A stretch of DNA of 64,000 nucleotides from Shewanella sp. MBTL60-007. GTDB taxonomy: Bacteria > Pseudomonadota > Gammaproteobacteria > Enterobacterales > Shewanellaceae. The position numbers were made by a program, and so were the translations under genes. Location of the stretch: assembly GCF_019654915.1 (NCBI RefSeq), contig NZ_BPET01000008.1, forward strand, positions 51,013 through 115,012, written 5' to 3'. Position 1 is the stretch's first letter. Each line of letters opens with the position of its first letter. The notes beneath the pieces are model-generated. The model was not told the DNA's origin and did no database searches. It was given only the letters and a program-made list of their open reading frames with translations. Shown here in pieces: positions 28,101-37,578 of the stretch.

Positions 28101-30170
28101 TCACATGGCCGTCAGGGGAATAGGGTTGTCTTGAGTCGCAAGATTTTCGTGGATCTCCTTATAGTGAGTGCCAATTTCGAGTAACTCTTCGAAGGGCACA
28201 GGCTTACTGATTAGAAAGCCTTGAGCATAATCACACATCATAAAGCTAAGCTCATCTAACTGTTCTTGAGTCTCGACCCCTTCGGCAATCACCCTGATCC
28301 CTAGAGCGTGAGCCATCTCGATGGTGGCGATGATCAACTCGTTACTCTTACCGTCTTTGTTCATATCGTTAATAAAGCTGCGATCAATTTTTAGGATCTC
28401 AAATGGATAGGTTCTTAGATAGCTTAGTGAGGAATAACCGGTACCAAAGTCATCCATGGAGATACAAAAACCCGCATCACTCAGCTGTTTTAAGGCATCT
28501 AAGGTATAGGCGTGACCGCTTAGTAGCACCCCCTCGGTTATTTCAAGCTCCAGATCCTCAGGGCGCATGCCGAATGTGTGCACCAAGTCTGTGATGCTTT
28601 GTACTAGGTTTGGATTTCTAAATTGCCTTGGGGAAAGGTTAATGGCGACTCGAAAGTCGTCATTAAACTTGTTTTGCCAAGTGGATGCCGCCTCTAACGC
28701 ACATTTAAGAATAAAGTCGCCCATCAGTTCAATGACTCCAGTCTGCTCGGCAATAGGAATGAACTCGGCGGGTGATACGTTACCTAGAGTCGGATTATTC
28801 CAGCGCAGCAGGGCTTCGGCACCCATGATGCTACCATCTCTGATATCGAGTTGAATTTGAAAGTGAGCCCGGAGTTCACCCCGTTCGAGAGCGCCGTGTA
28901 TCTGTTCCTCAATTGCTAGGCGGCGTGACACTTCTTTATTCATCGCATGGGTGAAGTAAGAGTAGGTATTTCTACCTATGCTTTTGGTGTGATACATGGC
29001 CGAGTCGGCATTTCGTAACAGTTCCGATGGCGTTTCACCATCATTAGGGTAGATGGCGATACCTATGCTGGCGGTCAGTACTAATTGTCGGTTATCGATA
29101 TAGAAAGGCTTTCTAAACCCGCCAATGAGGTTCTCTGCTAGGGGTTGTGCATCACTGGCACTTGATAGGCCATCTAGCAATATGATGAACTCATCTCCTC
29201 CCAAACGGCCAACGGTATCTTCGGCTCTCGTGACATTAAGTAAGCGTTTCGATGCGCTGATAAGGAGCTGATCGCCCGCCTCATGGCCTAAGGAATCATT
29301 GATTTTCTTAAAGTCATCGAGATCGAGAAAGATAACCGCTAGCATCTGGCCATTTCTTTCACTGGCTTCGACTAACTGCTCGAGTCTCTTGAGTGCTAAA
29401 AAACGGTTGGGTAGGTCGGTTAGGCTATCGTAATGGGCTTGATGGCGAATAAGCGCTTCTGCCTCTCTGCGTTCGCTATTGTCATAAAAAGAGATCACCG
29501 CACCAGTTTTGTTGTCCTTTAGTGCTAGAGGTTGTGATTTGTAATCCACAGGAAAGCTACTACCATCGGCTCGCCAAAAAATATCTTCTTTAACCTCTCC
29601 ATTACCGAGTTGCAGCGTCAATTCAGTAGAAGCGCTGCTTTGATAGATCAGCTCATGTATGTTGAAGCTTAGTAGTTGTTCAGGGCTGGAATATCCGAGT
29701 AATTGAGCGCATAGAGGATTGGCAAAAATACACTTTCCTTTATCGTCTATGGCATAAATCGCGACTGCTGCCGACTCAAGCACAGCCTCAAGAAGTGGCT
29801 CACTTGTTTGTTCCTCTTTTTGAATCAGGTCTCGTTCGGCTGTGACCCTTCTGTTTTTGCAGAGTTGTTTACGCTTTGCTTTTAATTCGTTTAATGAATG
29901 GAGCTTAGTGACATTGGACTGAGTCTTAGGGAGCTGTTCCATATCAAGCGAACTGTCGTCATTCGACAGAGATGGCTGCTGCTGAAAATGCAGCCAAAGA
30001 CCGCCGAGTAGGGCGATATTTGCCGATAAGAGTAAGGGGATAATAATCTGGATTATAGGGCTTTGTGATGCGGAGCTAAATATCCAAAGCATGCCTAGGA
30101 TAACGGTCAAAATTGTCATGAGAAGGCAAAGCAGCCATGGATTTATTGTCAATTTATTACTAATTTGCAT
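28101..30170 (-). CDS. Membrane PAS-GGDEF-EAL cyclic-di-GMP protein
   Basis: A 689-residue protein: two N-terminal transmembrane helices (about residues 12-58), a charged linker, a PAS domain (about 130-230), GGDEF (about 245-405) and EAL (about 415-675). The cyclase signature RLGGDEF is intact and has the RxxD inhibitory site (RAED) five residues before it. The phosphodiesterase motifs EALLRW, DDFGTGYSSL and EGVET are also intact, so both activities are possible. The PAS domain would sense a ligand, oxygen or redox state. No partner gene is adjacent. Confidence 0.94.
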   Translation of the reverse strand: MQISNKLTINPWLLCLLMTILTVILGMLWIFSSASQSPIIQIIIPLLLSANIALLGGLWLHFQQQPSLSNDDSSLDMEQLPKTQSNVTKLHSLNELKAKRKQLCKNRRVTAERDLIQKEEQTSEPLLEAVLESAAVAIYAIDDKGKCIFANPLCAQLLGYSSPEQLLSFNIHELIYQSSASTELTLQLGNGEVKEDIFWRADGSSFPVDYKSQPLALKDNKTGAVISFYDNSERREAEALIRHQAHYDSLTDLPNRFLALKRLEQLVEASERNGQMLAVIFLDLDDFKKINDSLGHEAGDQLLISASKRLLNVTRAEDTVGRLGGDEFIILLDGLSSASDAQPLAENLIGGFRKPFYIDNRQLVLTASIGIAIYPNDGETPSELLRNADSAMYHTKSIGRNTYSYFTHAMNKEVSRRLAIEEQIHGALERGELRAHFQIQLDIRDGSIMGAEALLRWNNPTLGNVSPAEFIPIAEQTGVIELMGDFILKCALEAASTWQNKFNDDFRVAINLSPRQFRNPNLVQSITDLVHTFGMRPEDLELEITEGVLLSGHAYTLDALKQLSDAGFCISMDDFGTGYSSLSYLRTYPFEILKIDRSFINDMNKDGKSNELIIATIEMAHALGIRVIAEGVETQEQLDELSFMMCDYAQGFLISKPVPFEELLEIGTHYKEIHENLATQDNPIPLTAM

Positions 30171-30573
30171 ACATCACATCCAGAGTTTGATAATGAAACT
30201 TTATCTCTTTCGACTGAATCGAGTAGGATTAAGGTCGCTGATAAGAGCAGGCTGTTTGTGAGGTTAACTGACAAGGTTTAGGTCTTGGTGCGTAAGCTAC
30301 GCTGAAGAAAGCTTGTAGGGCTATTTGCTGGGTTATTTGTTGCTTTATTGGATAAGTCATATTTAGTCCTTTAAAAGTTCAGAAATCACATCCATTGATT
30401 AACTGCTGGCTATAAGTATAGGACCTAAATTTAAAAATGGTAAATACGCCAAATGTAACAAAACATCAGTTTGAATTATCGCTACTTTTCATTAGTAAAT
30501 TGGGGTTGGCCTAGAAAACCTTAATTGAAAATGACTGTAATTATGAATGAATAATCGAGTGAAAGATCTAAAT
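30171..30573. other. Intergenic region, no gene seen
   Basis: About 400 bases between the divergent GGDEF/EAL and ridA genes, AT-rich toward ridA. It must hold both promoters. No clear palindrome or structured RNA was recognised. Confidence 0.45.
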
Positions 30574-30927
30574 ATGACTATTGAAAGAATTGAAACTGCT
30601 ACCCGTATGAGCCGCATTGTTAAGCATAACGGAACCATCTATCTATGCGGTCAGGTGGCTAAGGATGCTGAGCAAGGTATTGCGGAGCAGACCCGTACCA
30701 TGTTGGAAAAGGTTGATAGCCTACTCGAGCAAGCAGGTAGTGATAGAGAGCATATCCTGTCGGCAACAATTTACATCAAAGATATGCAATATTTTGCCCA
30801 GATGAATGAAGTGTGGGATGCATGGGTACCTGCTGGACATGCACCTGCTCGCGCCTGTGTAGAAGCCAAGATGGCTCGTGATGCGCTACTGGTTGAGATC
30901 TCTGTGGTTGCAGCAGAAAAAGCTTAA
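30574..30927 (+). CDS. RidA/YjgF-family enamine/imine deaminase
   Basis: A 117-residue RidA-family protein. The active-site region [11 protein letters not shown] contains the conserved arginine that contacts the substrate carboxylate, and [10 protein letters not shown] and SATIYIKDM are typical. RidA removes reactive 2-aminoacrylate formed by PLP enzymes. It belongs to a divergent subgroup of the family, so a different imine substrate is possible. An upstream ATG would add nine residues; MTIERIE is preferred by family alignment. Confidence 0.86.
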   Translation: MTIERIETATRMSRIVKHNGTIYLCGQVAKDAEQGIAEQTRTMLEKVDSLLEQAGSDREHILSATIYIKDMQYFAQMNEVWDAWVPAGHAPARACVEAKMARDALLVEISVVAAEKA

Positions 30928-30947
30928 CCAAAGTCTTCACTAGACTT

Positions 30948-30979
30948 CATTACCGAAGTGAAAGCTCACTTCGGTAATG
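30948..30979 (+). repeat. Long perfect hairpin between ridA and uvrD
   Basis: A 14-bp perfect stem (CATTACCGAAGTGA / TCACTTCGGTAATG) with a 4-base loop AAGC, 20 bases after the ridA stop. It is not followed by a T-run, only by GAGCTTCTCTC, so it may be a Rho-dependent or weak terminator, an RNA-protecting hairpin, or a dispersed palindrome. Confidence 0.75.
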
Positions 30980-31073
30980 GAGCTTCTCTCTTCTCGCTCT
31001 CCCCATTGTGGGAATCCTATCCCCGAGTTAGTCGATTCTGTTATACTGCCCGCCTGATTTTTTGGAGGCAATA

Positions 31074-33239
31074 ATGGACGTATCTTCTTTACTAGACGGC
31101 CTAAACGACAAGCAGCGTGAAGCTGTTGGAGCACCACAATCCAGTATGCTGGTTTTAGCGGGTGCAGGTAGCGGCAAAACGCGGGTGTTAACCCATAGAA
31201 TTGCCTGGTTGATGCAGGTTGAACAGCAAAGCCCTTATGCCATTTTGGCGGTAACCTTTACCAACAAAGCGGCAAAAGAGATGCGTGAGCGTGTAGAAAA
31301 AGTGGCTGGTGGCAATATGAGCCGTATGTGGATAGGTACTTTCCACGGTTTAGCACACCGTTTACTACGCACCCATTATAAAGATGCAAATCTGCCTGAA
31401 AGCTTCCAGATCTTAGACTCAGACGATCAACTGCGTCTGATCAAACGCATTTTAAAGAGCCTTAACTTGGATGAGAAACAGTATCCTCCAAGACAAGCCC
31501 AAGGCTATATCAACGGTAAGAAAGACCTAGGTCTACGCCCATCGCATATCGATGCGGGCGGTTTTCCGATTGAGCAAAATTTACTGAAGATCTACCAGAT
31601 CTATCAAGACTCCTGCGATCGCGCTGGTCTAGTCGATTTTGCTGAGATCTTACTTAGAGCTCATGAACTATGGCTCAACAAGCCCCATATTTTGGATCAC
31701 TACCAAGATAGGTTTAAGCACATCTTAGTGGACGAGTTCCAAGATACCAACGCCATCCAATATGCTTGGATCCGCGTGCTTGCAGGCTCAACGGCTAACG
31801 TGATGATAGTTGGTGATGACGATCAGTCAATCTACGGCTGGCGCGGCGCTCAGGTGGAGAACCTGCATAAGTTTTTAGCCGATTTCCCAGCTGCGCAAAC
31901 CATTCGTTTGGAGCAGAACTATCGCTCGAGCGGTAACATTTTGAACGCATCGAACGAGCTGATCGCCAATAACCCAGATCGTATGGGCAAGAAGCTGTGG
32001 ACCGATGATAAAGACGGTGAACCGATTGGCCTTTACTGTGCCTTCAATGAGATGGATGAGGCGCGCTTTATCGTAGGCCGCATCACCGATTGGCAAGATG
32101 AAGGGGGTAAGCTAGAGGACTGCGCTATTCTTTATCGCTCTAACGCCCAGTCACGGGTGTTGGAAGAGGCTTTGCTACATAAAGGTATCGCCTACCGTAT
32201 ATACGGTGGCCTACGCTTCTTCGAACGCCAAGAGATTAAAGACGCCATGGGTTACCTGCGGCTAATCAACAACAAGAATGACGATGCAGCCTTTGAGCGT
32301 GTGGTAAATACCCCAACCCGAGGTATTGGCGACCGAACCTTAGAAATTATCCGCACCACTGCGCGCCAGCAGGAGATGACGCTCTGGGAAGCGAGTCTTC
32401 GTTTACTTGAGGAGAAGGTCCTTGCTGGACGCGCTGCGAACGCTGTGCGTGGCTTTATGGATTTGATTGTGGCGATGCGTATGGATACCGATGAGCAGTC
32501 ACTGCATCGCATGACAGACCACGTGATTCAAACCTCTGGCCTAAAAGCCATGTATGAAGCGGAGAAAAGTGAAAAAGCGCGTGCTCGTGTAGAAAACTTA
32601 GAAGAGTTGGTAACAGCAGCCCGAAGCTTTGTGATGCCTGAAGATCTAGAAGATATGGGCGAACTCAATGCATTTTTGTCTCATGCAGCATTAGAAGCCG
32701 GTGAGGGACAGGCTGACGAGTTTACTGACGCAGTGCAACTAATGACGCTGCACTCGGCTAAAGGTCTTGAATTCCCGATGGTATTTATGGCTGGTGTTGA
32801 GGAGGGGTTATTCCCAAGCCAGATGGCAATTGATGAAGGTGACCGCCTCGATGAGGAACGTCGTCTCTGCTATGTGGGTATGACCCGAGCCATGCAAAAG
32901 CTGTATATCACCTATGCTGAATCACGTCGTATTTATGGTCGTGAAAGTTTTGCAAGGCCATCGCGTTTTGTTAAGGAGATCCCTGAGCAATATGTGCAAG
33001 AGATCCGCATGCGCACTCAAGTTTCAGCGCCAGCAGTAAGCAGTCGCTTTAGTAAGCAAGATGATAGCTTTAATGATTCAGGCTTTAAGATTGGTCAACG
33101 TGTTATGCACCCTAAATTTGGTGAGGGCACGGTGACTAACTATGAAGGTAGTGGCGCACAGGCACGTATTCAGGTTAACTTTTTCGATGTGGGCAGTAAG
33201 TGGTTAGTGATCGCTTACGCACGCCTGGAGTCGTTATAG
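31074..33239 (+). CDS. uvrD: UvrD, DNA helicase II
   Basis: A 721-residue superfamily 1 helicase. Walker A is GAGSGKTRVLTHR, the Q motif LNDKQREAV precedes it, motif II is VDEFQDTN, motif III GDDDQSIYGWRGA, motif V TLHSAKGLEFP and motif VI VGMTRA. UvrD unwinds DNA 3'-5' in nucleotide excision repair and mismatch repair. The C-terminal Tudor-like part (IGQRVMHPKFGEGTVTNYEG) is present. The ATG with GGAGG five bases before it is chosen, four codons inside the longest frame. TATACT at about 31039 may be its -10 box. Confidence 0.96.
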   Translation: MDVSSLLDGLNDKQREAVGAPQSSMLVLAGAGSGKTRVLTHRIAWLMQVEQQSPYAILAVTFTNKAAKEMRERVEKVAGGNMSRMWIGTFHGLAHRLLRTHYKDANLPESFQILDSDDQLRLIKRILKSLNLDEKQYPPRQAQGYINGKKDLGLRPSHIDAGGFPIEQNLLKIYQIYQDSCDRAGLVDFAEILLRAHELWLNKPHILDHYQDRFKHILVDEFQDTNAIQYAWIRVLAGSTANVMIVGDDDQSIYGWRGAQVENLHKFLADFPAAQTIRLEQNYRSSGNILNASNELIANNPDRMGKKLWTDDKDGEPIGLYCAFNEMDEARFIVGRITDWQDEGGKLEDCAILYRSNAQSRVLEEALLHKGIAYRIYGGLRFFERQEIKDAMGYLRLINNKNDDAAFERVVNTPTRGIGDRTLEIIRTTARQQEMTLWEASLRLLEEKVLAGRAANAVRGFMDLIVAMRMDTDEQSLHRMTDHVIQTSGLKAMYEAEKSEKARARVENLEELVTAARSFVMPEDLEDMGELNAFLSHAALEAGEGQADEFTDAVQLMTLHSAKGLEFPMVFMAGVEEGLFPSQMAIDEGDRLDEERRLCYVGMTRAMQKLYITYAESRRIYGRESFARPSRFVKEIPEQYVQEIRMRTQVSAPAVSSRFSKQDDSFNDSGFKIGQRVMHPKFGEGTVTNYEGSGAQARIQVNFFDVGSKWLVIAYARLESL

Positions 33240-33256
33240 CCGTTACGGTTTACTAT

Positions 33257-33284
33257 GGCTGAGCTAAGACTCAGCCTTATTTTT
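33257..33284 (+). terminator. Terminator after uvrD
   Basis: GGCTGAG / CTCAGCC stem with loop CTAAGA, followed by TTATTTTT, 18 bases after the stop codon. Confidence 0.82.
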
Positions 33285-33401
33285 AGCCGATAAAACCTGC
33301 ACTGATTTTATTTATCTCAATACTGGTTGAATACTGTTACAGCTCAGTCATAATGCGGTTACAAAATTAAAGGCCGAAGACGTTGTAGGAGAGCCTAATA
33401 T

Positions 33402-34268
33402 ATGAATTTTAGGGATAAACTTGACGTTTATATGCGACTCGCGCGTATGGACCGTCCCATTGGTACCTTGTTGCTATTATGGCCTTGTTTGATGGCCTTA
33501 ACCTTTGCTGCAGCTGGCTTACCGGATCTTAAAGTCTTTATCATCTTTGTTGTCGGAGTGGTGGTGATGCGAGCCTGTGGCTGCATCATCAATGACTATG
33601 CCGATAGGGATCTCGACTCCCATGTAGAGCGTACTAAAGCTAGGCCGTTAGCCAGTGGTGAGATCTCCAGTAAAGAAGCCTTACTGCTATTTGTCGTTAT
33701 GGCGCTATTTGCCTTTGGCCTAGTGCTGCTGCTTAACCCACTGGTCGTTAAACTCTCTGTTGTTGGGATCATTCTTACCATTATCTACCCTTTCACCAAG
33801 CGCTATACCAATATGCCACAGATGTTTCTCGGCACGGTATGGAGTTGGTCTATCCCTATGGCTTACGCGGCACAAACGGGGACGGTTCCAGCTGAGGCGT
33901 GGTGGTTATTTGCCGCTAACTGGTGTTGGACGGTGGCTTACGACACCATGTATGCCATGGTAGACAGAGACGATGACCTAAAAGTTGGCATCAAGTCGAC
34001 CGCTATTCTGTTTGGTCGTTATGACAGACATATCATCGGGGCTTTTCAACTTGCGGCACTGAGCTGTTTTATTATCGCGGGGCTGGTGGCTGGTCGAGGC
34101 GAGATCTACGCCTTAGGTATTGCGGCCTTTATAGGCTTTGGCCTGTACCAACAAAAGCTGATCCATGGGCGGGAACGTGCGCCATGTTTTACTGCTTTTC
34201 TTAATAATAACTGGGCTGGCATGGTGTTATTTGCCGCACTGACGCTGGATTATTTAGTGTTAGCTTAG
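33402..34268 (+). CDS. ubiA: UbiA, 4-hydroxybenzoate polyprenyltransferase
   Basis: A 288-residue inner-membrane prenyltransferase that attaches the polyprenyl tail to 4-hydroxybenzoate in ubiquinone synthesis. Both Asp-rich Mg-diphosphate motifs are visible: NDYADRDLD and [12 protein letters not shown]. About eight hydrophobic helices fill the rest, and length and start ([21 protein letters not shown]) match E. coli UbiA. No ubiC is adjacent. A terminator follows. Confidence 0.95.
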   Translation: MNFRDKLDVYMRLARMDRPIGTLLLLWPCLMALTFAAAGLPDLKVFIIFVVGVVVMRACGCIINDYADRDLDSHVERTKARPLASGEISSKEALLLFVVMALFAFGLVLLLNPLVVKLSVVGIILTIIYPFTKRYTNMPQMFLGTVWSWSIPMAYAAQTGTVPAEAWWLFAANWCWTVAYDTMYAMVDRDDDLKVGIKSTAILFGRYDRHIIGAFQLAALSCFIIAGLVAGRGEIYALGIAAFIGFGLYQQKLIHGRERAPCFTAFLNNNWAGMVLFAALTLDYLVLA

Positions 34269-34288
34269 TCCCTCTGCTTAACACAAGA

Positions 34289-34316
34289 AACGCCTCTCAC
34301 TAGAGGCGTTTTTTTA
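34289..34316 (+). terminator. Terminator after ubiA
   Basis: A nine-base-pair stem AACGCCTCT / AGAGGCGTT with loop CACT, continuing into seven T residues. Confidence 0.88.
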
Positions 34317-34611
34317 TGCTTGATATCCATAGATATTCAATCTGCCAGTATCCTATCTGCGCTCAAGCGTACTTTCGTATACCTGCGCACCGAAGATCTC
34401 TGACTATACTTATCACTAAGACTTTAAAGGTTCACAGCAGGACATTAAGTATCTGCGATGCTCGGATAACTAAGCTGAGACAGAGGCCGTTAATCTGAGC
34501 TTATTGAGCTGAGACCGTTACGCTTAACTGTCTCAATTAGTGCCGTTAGGAGCATTCCTTCGGTCATGCTATCTAAAGTCACAAATGGATTTGATGACGA
34601 TGGAGGGAATA
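34317..34611. other. Intergenic region, no gene seen
   Basis: About 300 bases following the ubiA terminator. The small open frames here start without ribosome sites and have no recognisable protein pattern. It presumably holds the promoter of the next gene. Confidence 0.4.
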
Positions 34612-35142
34612 ATGTCGACTTGGGTGACTGCTTATGAGGCCGGACAGTGGGCGGAATATGAATTAGGCTTACTGCTTATTGCGGTTTTTATCTTACTTAT
34701 TTGGTTGCTGGTTTGTCGCTTTAAGTCGCAAGGCCTTTTACGTTGGAGTCTGGCCATCGTTAGCAGTGTTACGTTAATGGGCTTATGTTTAACCAGTCGA
34801 GTCGATGCCCTGCAAATCAGCTCCTTACTGACGACGGGAAAGAATATTGAGGTGCTTAATGGTGAGTACCGCTATGGCGAGTATCACTTTCCCCATAGCT
34901 CTCGCTATGGCATTGATTTTCGCGAAATCCATATCGGAGAGCGGATCCTAAAGCTCTATCACAGCGGGTACTTGAAGCACAGTCGTTGCTATCGCAATTT
35001 CTATAATAGCAATCAATTTAGTGACAACATTGAGCTGCGGCTATATATCTATTGGTACGAGTATGAGCTGAGCCATAAGAGTGCGAGAGTTCGGCTCAAG
35101 ACACCCTGTATCCTAAAGATTGAGCAGCGCAATATCGGTTAA
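34612..35142 (+). CDS. Predicted inner-membrane protein of unknown function
   Basis: A 176-residue protein with two hydrophobic helices (about residues 13-35 and 43-62), then a soluble, Tyr-rich, basic C-terminal part (YRYGEYHFPHSSRYGI..., two later Cys). No family was recognised. The frame is open for 24 codons upstream, but GGAGGG four bases before the ATG at 34612 makes this start better. It ends eight bases before the end of the converging esterase gene. Confidence 0.6.
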   Translation: MSTWVTAYEAGQWAEYELGLLLIAVFILLIWLLVCRFKSQGLLRWSLAIVSSVTLMGLCLTSRVDALQISSLLTTGKNIEVLNGEYRYGEYHFPHSSRYGIDFREIHIGERILKLYHSGYLKHSRCYRNFYNSNQFSDNIELRLYIYWYEYELSHKSARVRLKTPCILKIEQRNIG

Positions 35143-35149
35143 ATATGGC

Positions 35150-36100
35150 CTACTGGCTAACCCCCAGCTCGTGATTAAACAACCAGTCAATACCATGAAT
35201 GGCCGAAGTAGCGAAGGCGGTAGCGTGATGAGCCTCATTAATAATTAGTAGTTTGCTGTTTAAATCGGGGTTATTCACTTCAAGATTGTTCAGTAACGCC
35301 TTAAAGTGCTGGGCATCGGCCACCATATCGTGATCTGAGTCCCCGCCTTCGCCGTTATGCTCTAGTGCACCGATGCCGATAAAGACATTGGCATCGATCT
35401 CCTTAAGTGAATTGATATTTTTTGCAAACTGGGTCAGAAAGTGTCGCTCTTGCCACCAAAGAGAGGGGCTGCCTAACAGATAGTTGCGGAACAGCTCGGG
35501 TTGCTTTAGCAGGATGTAAGCGCCAAACAGGCCGCCTAAAGAGTTACCGACATAGGTTCGTTGGCTGGGATCAACGCGAAAGTTCTGCTCCATATAGGGG
35601 ATGATTCCATCTCGCAAGAAGCGCATGTGTCGTTCGGCACCACCTGTGACCTTCTTCCAGCTGCTATCTACACTAGGCGTATAGTCTCTAACGCGGCTGT
35701 GATCACTCCTAAGGCCAAGCTCCCAAGAGATCCCGACTATGATAGCTGGCTGCATCTGTTTTGAGTTCATAGGGAAACGAGTGACACCGGACATGATCTG
35801 GAAGGTATACATGGCATCGGTGAGGTAGATGACCGGATATTGCCTGTCTCTATTCTCTGAGGCTTTATAGCCTTTAGGCAGCTTGATATAGAGCTTATAG
35901 GTGCGCTCTTTATCATTAATTTGCACTGTATGACTACGGGGAATGCTAAAAGGGGTGGTTAAGTGTGCCGTGGCTTCAATGCTACGGTTATTCGCGTATG
36001 CAGGTATTGTGGCGAGCAGTACCAAGCTGGTTAGCAGTAAGCCAAGAAGTAGGGTCTTATTACGTAAGGTGAACATCTCAGTCTGCCAAATGTGAGTCAT
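35150..36100 (-). CDS. Secreted alpha/beta-hydrolase (esterase D/enterochelin-esterase-like)
   Basis: A 316-residue periplasmic or secreted hydrolase of the putative-esterase (PF00756) type. The signal peptide ends at AYA/NN. The nucleophile serine sits in YVGNSLGGLFGAY, and NEAHHATAFATS holds the likely catalytic His. Family members hydrolyse siderophore esters, S-formylglutathione or acyl esters; the substrate is unknown. Translation could also start eight codons later at MFTLRNKT, which gives a more usual signal-peptide N-terminus; neither start has a well-spaced ribosome site. Confidence 0.82.
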   Translation of the reverse strand: MTHIWQTEMFTLRNKTLLLGLLLTSLVLLATIPAYANNRSIEATAHLTTPFSIPRSHTVQINDKERTYKLYIKLPKGYKASENRDRQYPVIYLTDAMYTFQIMSGVTRFPMNSKQMQPAIIVGISWELGLRSDHSRVRDYTPSVDSSWKKVTGGAERHMRFLRDGIIPYMEQNFRVDPSQRTYVGNSLGGLFGAYILLKQPELFRNYLLGSPSLWWQERHFLTQFAKNINSLKEIDANVFIGIGALEHNGEGGDSDHDMVADAQHFKALLNNLEVNNPDLNSKLLIINEAHHATAFATSAIHGIDWLFNHELGVSQ

Positions 36101-36210
36101 GACCTCAGTTTAGCGTTTTTTTTGTACAAAAGCTGCTGAAATAGATGGCTATTATGATGATTATTGGTGTAAGCCGAGCGGCATATCTGCAAGTTAGATC
36201 GGGTAAAGAG

Positions 36211-36234
36211 AAGCAGAGCACATCGACTCTGCTT
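36211..36234 (-). terminator. Terminator of the MazG-like gene
   Basis: An 8-bp stem AAGCAGAG / CTCTGCTT with an 8-base loop. On the minus strand it is followed by the pyrimidine-rich TTCTCTTTA, and it lies just after the stop of the converging minus-strand gene. Confidence 0.6.
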
Positions 36235-36248
36235 ATTTTGGCTAAAGC

Positions 36249-36827
36249 TTAGGCTTTGACTAGTTTCTCAAGATCCGCTGGGCGGTAGTAAACCGACTTG
36301 AGCACCTTGCCTTGGCGAACCACTTTACCTGCCATCTCAACGTCTTTAGCGCACTTAGCTATGATGAAGTCGCCCTTGGTGCTACCGACAATTTCTACTC
36401 CTTGTTTGGCGTAAAAGGCGATGGTTTCTTCAAGTTCTTGCTCATTACGACACACCTTACTCATGTTACTCGAGTGGACTTCATCCCAACAGGTAACGAA
36501 GTCAATTTCACGGTTCTTGGCAACGTGCAGCAGTAGATCGATAACATAGCTGATCTCAAGTCTATCGCTGACTTGCGTTGCACCCAGATGAACCAAGCGT
36601 CCCATCAATACGTACACAGAGTCGACGATGGCATCGGCCTGTTCTACACGACTGTCAGCTTCGGCTAGTTCAGTGAGTTCTTCGATAGCGAGCGATGTGT
36701 GCAGTGTATCGGCTTTATCATCCAGCGTGCTGATATCCTCAATCGGCAGATCGAAAGTCATGCGGAACTCTCGAATGTCGCGATAGAGGTGATCGTATAG
36801 TGGCTGATCTAAAGCTGATAATTTCAT
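36249..36827 (-). CDS. MazG-like nucleotide pyrophosphohydrolase domain protein
   Basis: A 192-residue protein whose N-terminal 115 residues show the all-alpha NTP pyrophosphohydrolase pattern: EELTELAEAD, then EQADAIVDSVYVLMG with the acidic residues that bind magnesium. The C-terminal 70 residues are an unrecognised basic extension ending near YYRPADLEKL. Related PRA-PH/MazG-like proteins hydrolyse nucleotides such as dCTP or HisE substrates; the target here is unknown. It is monocistronic. Confidence 0.75.
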   Translation of the reverse strand: MKLSALDQPLYDHLYRDIREFRMTFDLPIEDISTLDDKADTLHTSLAIEELTELAEADSRVEQADAIVDSVYVLMGRLVHLGATQVSDRLEISYVIDLLLHVAKNREIDFVTCWDEVHSSNMSKVCRNEQELEETIAFYAKQGVEIVGSTKGDFIIAKCAKDVEMAGKVVRQGKVLKSVYYRPADLEKLVKA

Positions 36828-36961
36828 CGGTAATATGCCTTTGCTGCTAATGTGAATAATCAGGCGACATATTAAAGAAGTGATTGCTTAAATGAAAGCA
36901 TATGGAGGCTAGTTATAAGCTCTTACAAGCAGGAAAATAGAGTTAAGTTGCAAGGCCTGAG

Positions 36962-37219
36962 TTAATCAATGCTGGATTGCGTGGTGCTACGTAGATGTAA
37001 AGCTACTTCGTCTTGGAGCCCTTGGATGAGTTCCTGTGTGTGCTGGTGAGGCACATCTAACTCAAGCCAGCCGTCAGTCCCCATGATTGAAAATTGATTG
37101 ATAGCGATTATTTGGCCTTGGCGGATCTCTCCTTCGAGCTTAATGATACCAATGCTGGTGTTTAACCTACTGATGCTAAATTTTTGCATAAAGAGTTGTC
37201 GCTCACTTATTTCTCTCAT
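36962..37219 (-). CDS. Small hypothetical protein (85 aa)
   Basis: An 85-residue soluble protein with alternating strands (FSISRLNTSIGIIKLEGEI, GWLELDVPHQHTQEL) and a C-terminal helix. No family was recognised. Coding potential is plausible from the even amino-acid composition and the clean spacing from neighbours. The start may instead be the Met 11 codons downstream. Confidence 0.5.
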   Translation of the reverse strand: MREISERQLFMQKFSISRLNTSIGIIKLEGEIRQGQIIAINQFSIMGTDGWLELDVPHQHTQELIQGLQDEVALHLRSTTQSSID

Positions 37220-37578
37220 TAAACCTATCTGTATCTGTTTTTAATTAATTTTGCAAAATTGTTGGTTTTTTAACTTGTTGTTCATCTTGCGGTGAATTTT
37301 TATTAATCCCAATCATGTTCCTTAAAAATGTTATTTCTCTGCATGCTTAACCGTTATACGCCGTTTTTGTTGAATTGCTAGGCTTGCTTGTCACATTTGT
37401 ATCTGCTGTTGGCTCTTCATCACGGGGCTCTGCGCTAGACGGTGTTGTTAATTTTATGTAAGGATGTGGTTCCAGCCTAAGCACGTTAGCTTATTTTTTT
37501 AGAGATAAAACGATTTTGTTTTAGAGAGTTAATTTTAGAAAGAGTGCTTAGGTCATAAGAATAAGAAAAGGATGTAAT
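37220..37578. other. Intergenic region upstream of the antiporter
   Basis: About 360 AT-rich bases between two divergent genes. No gene, palindrome or recognisable RNA was seen. AAGGATG just before 37579 is the ribosome site of the antiporter. Confidence 0.45.

Noticed and set aside
31030..31050. A possible LexA (SOS) box CTGTTATACTGCCCG before uvrD.
   Set aside because: The second half does not match the ACAG end of the consensus, and the TATACT is equally well a -10 box.
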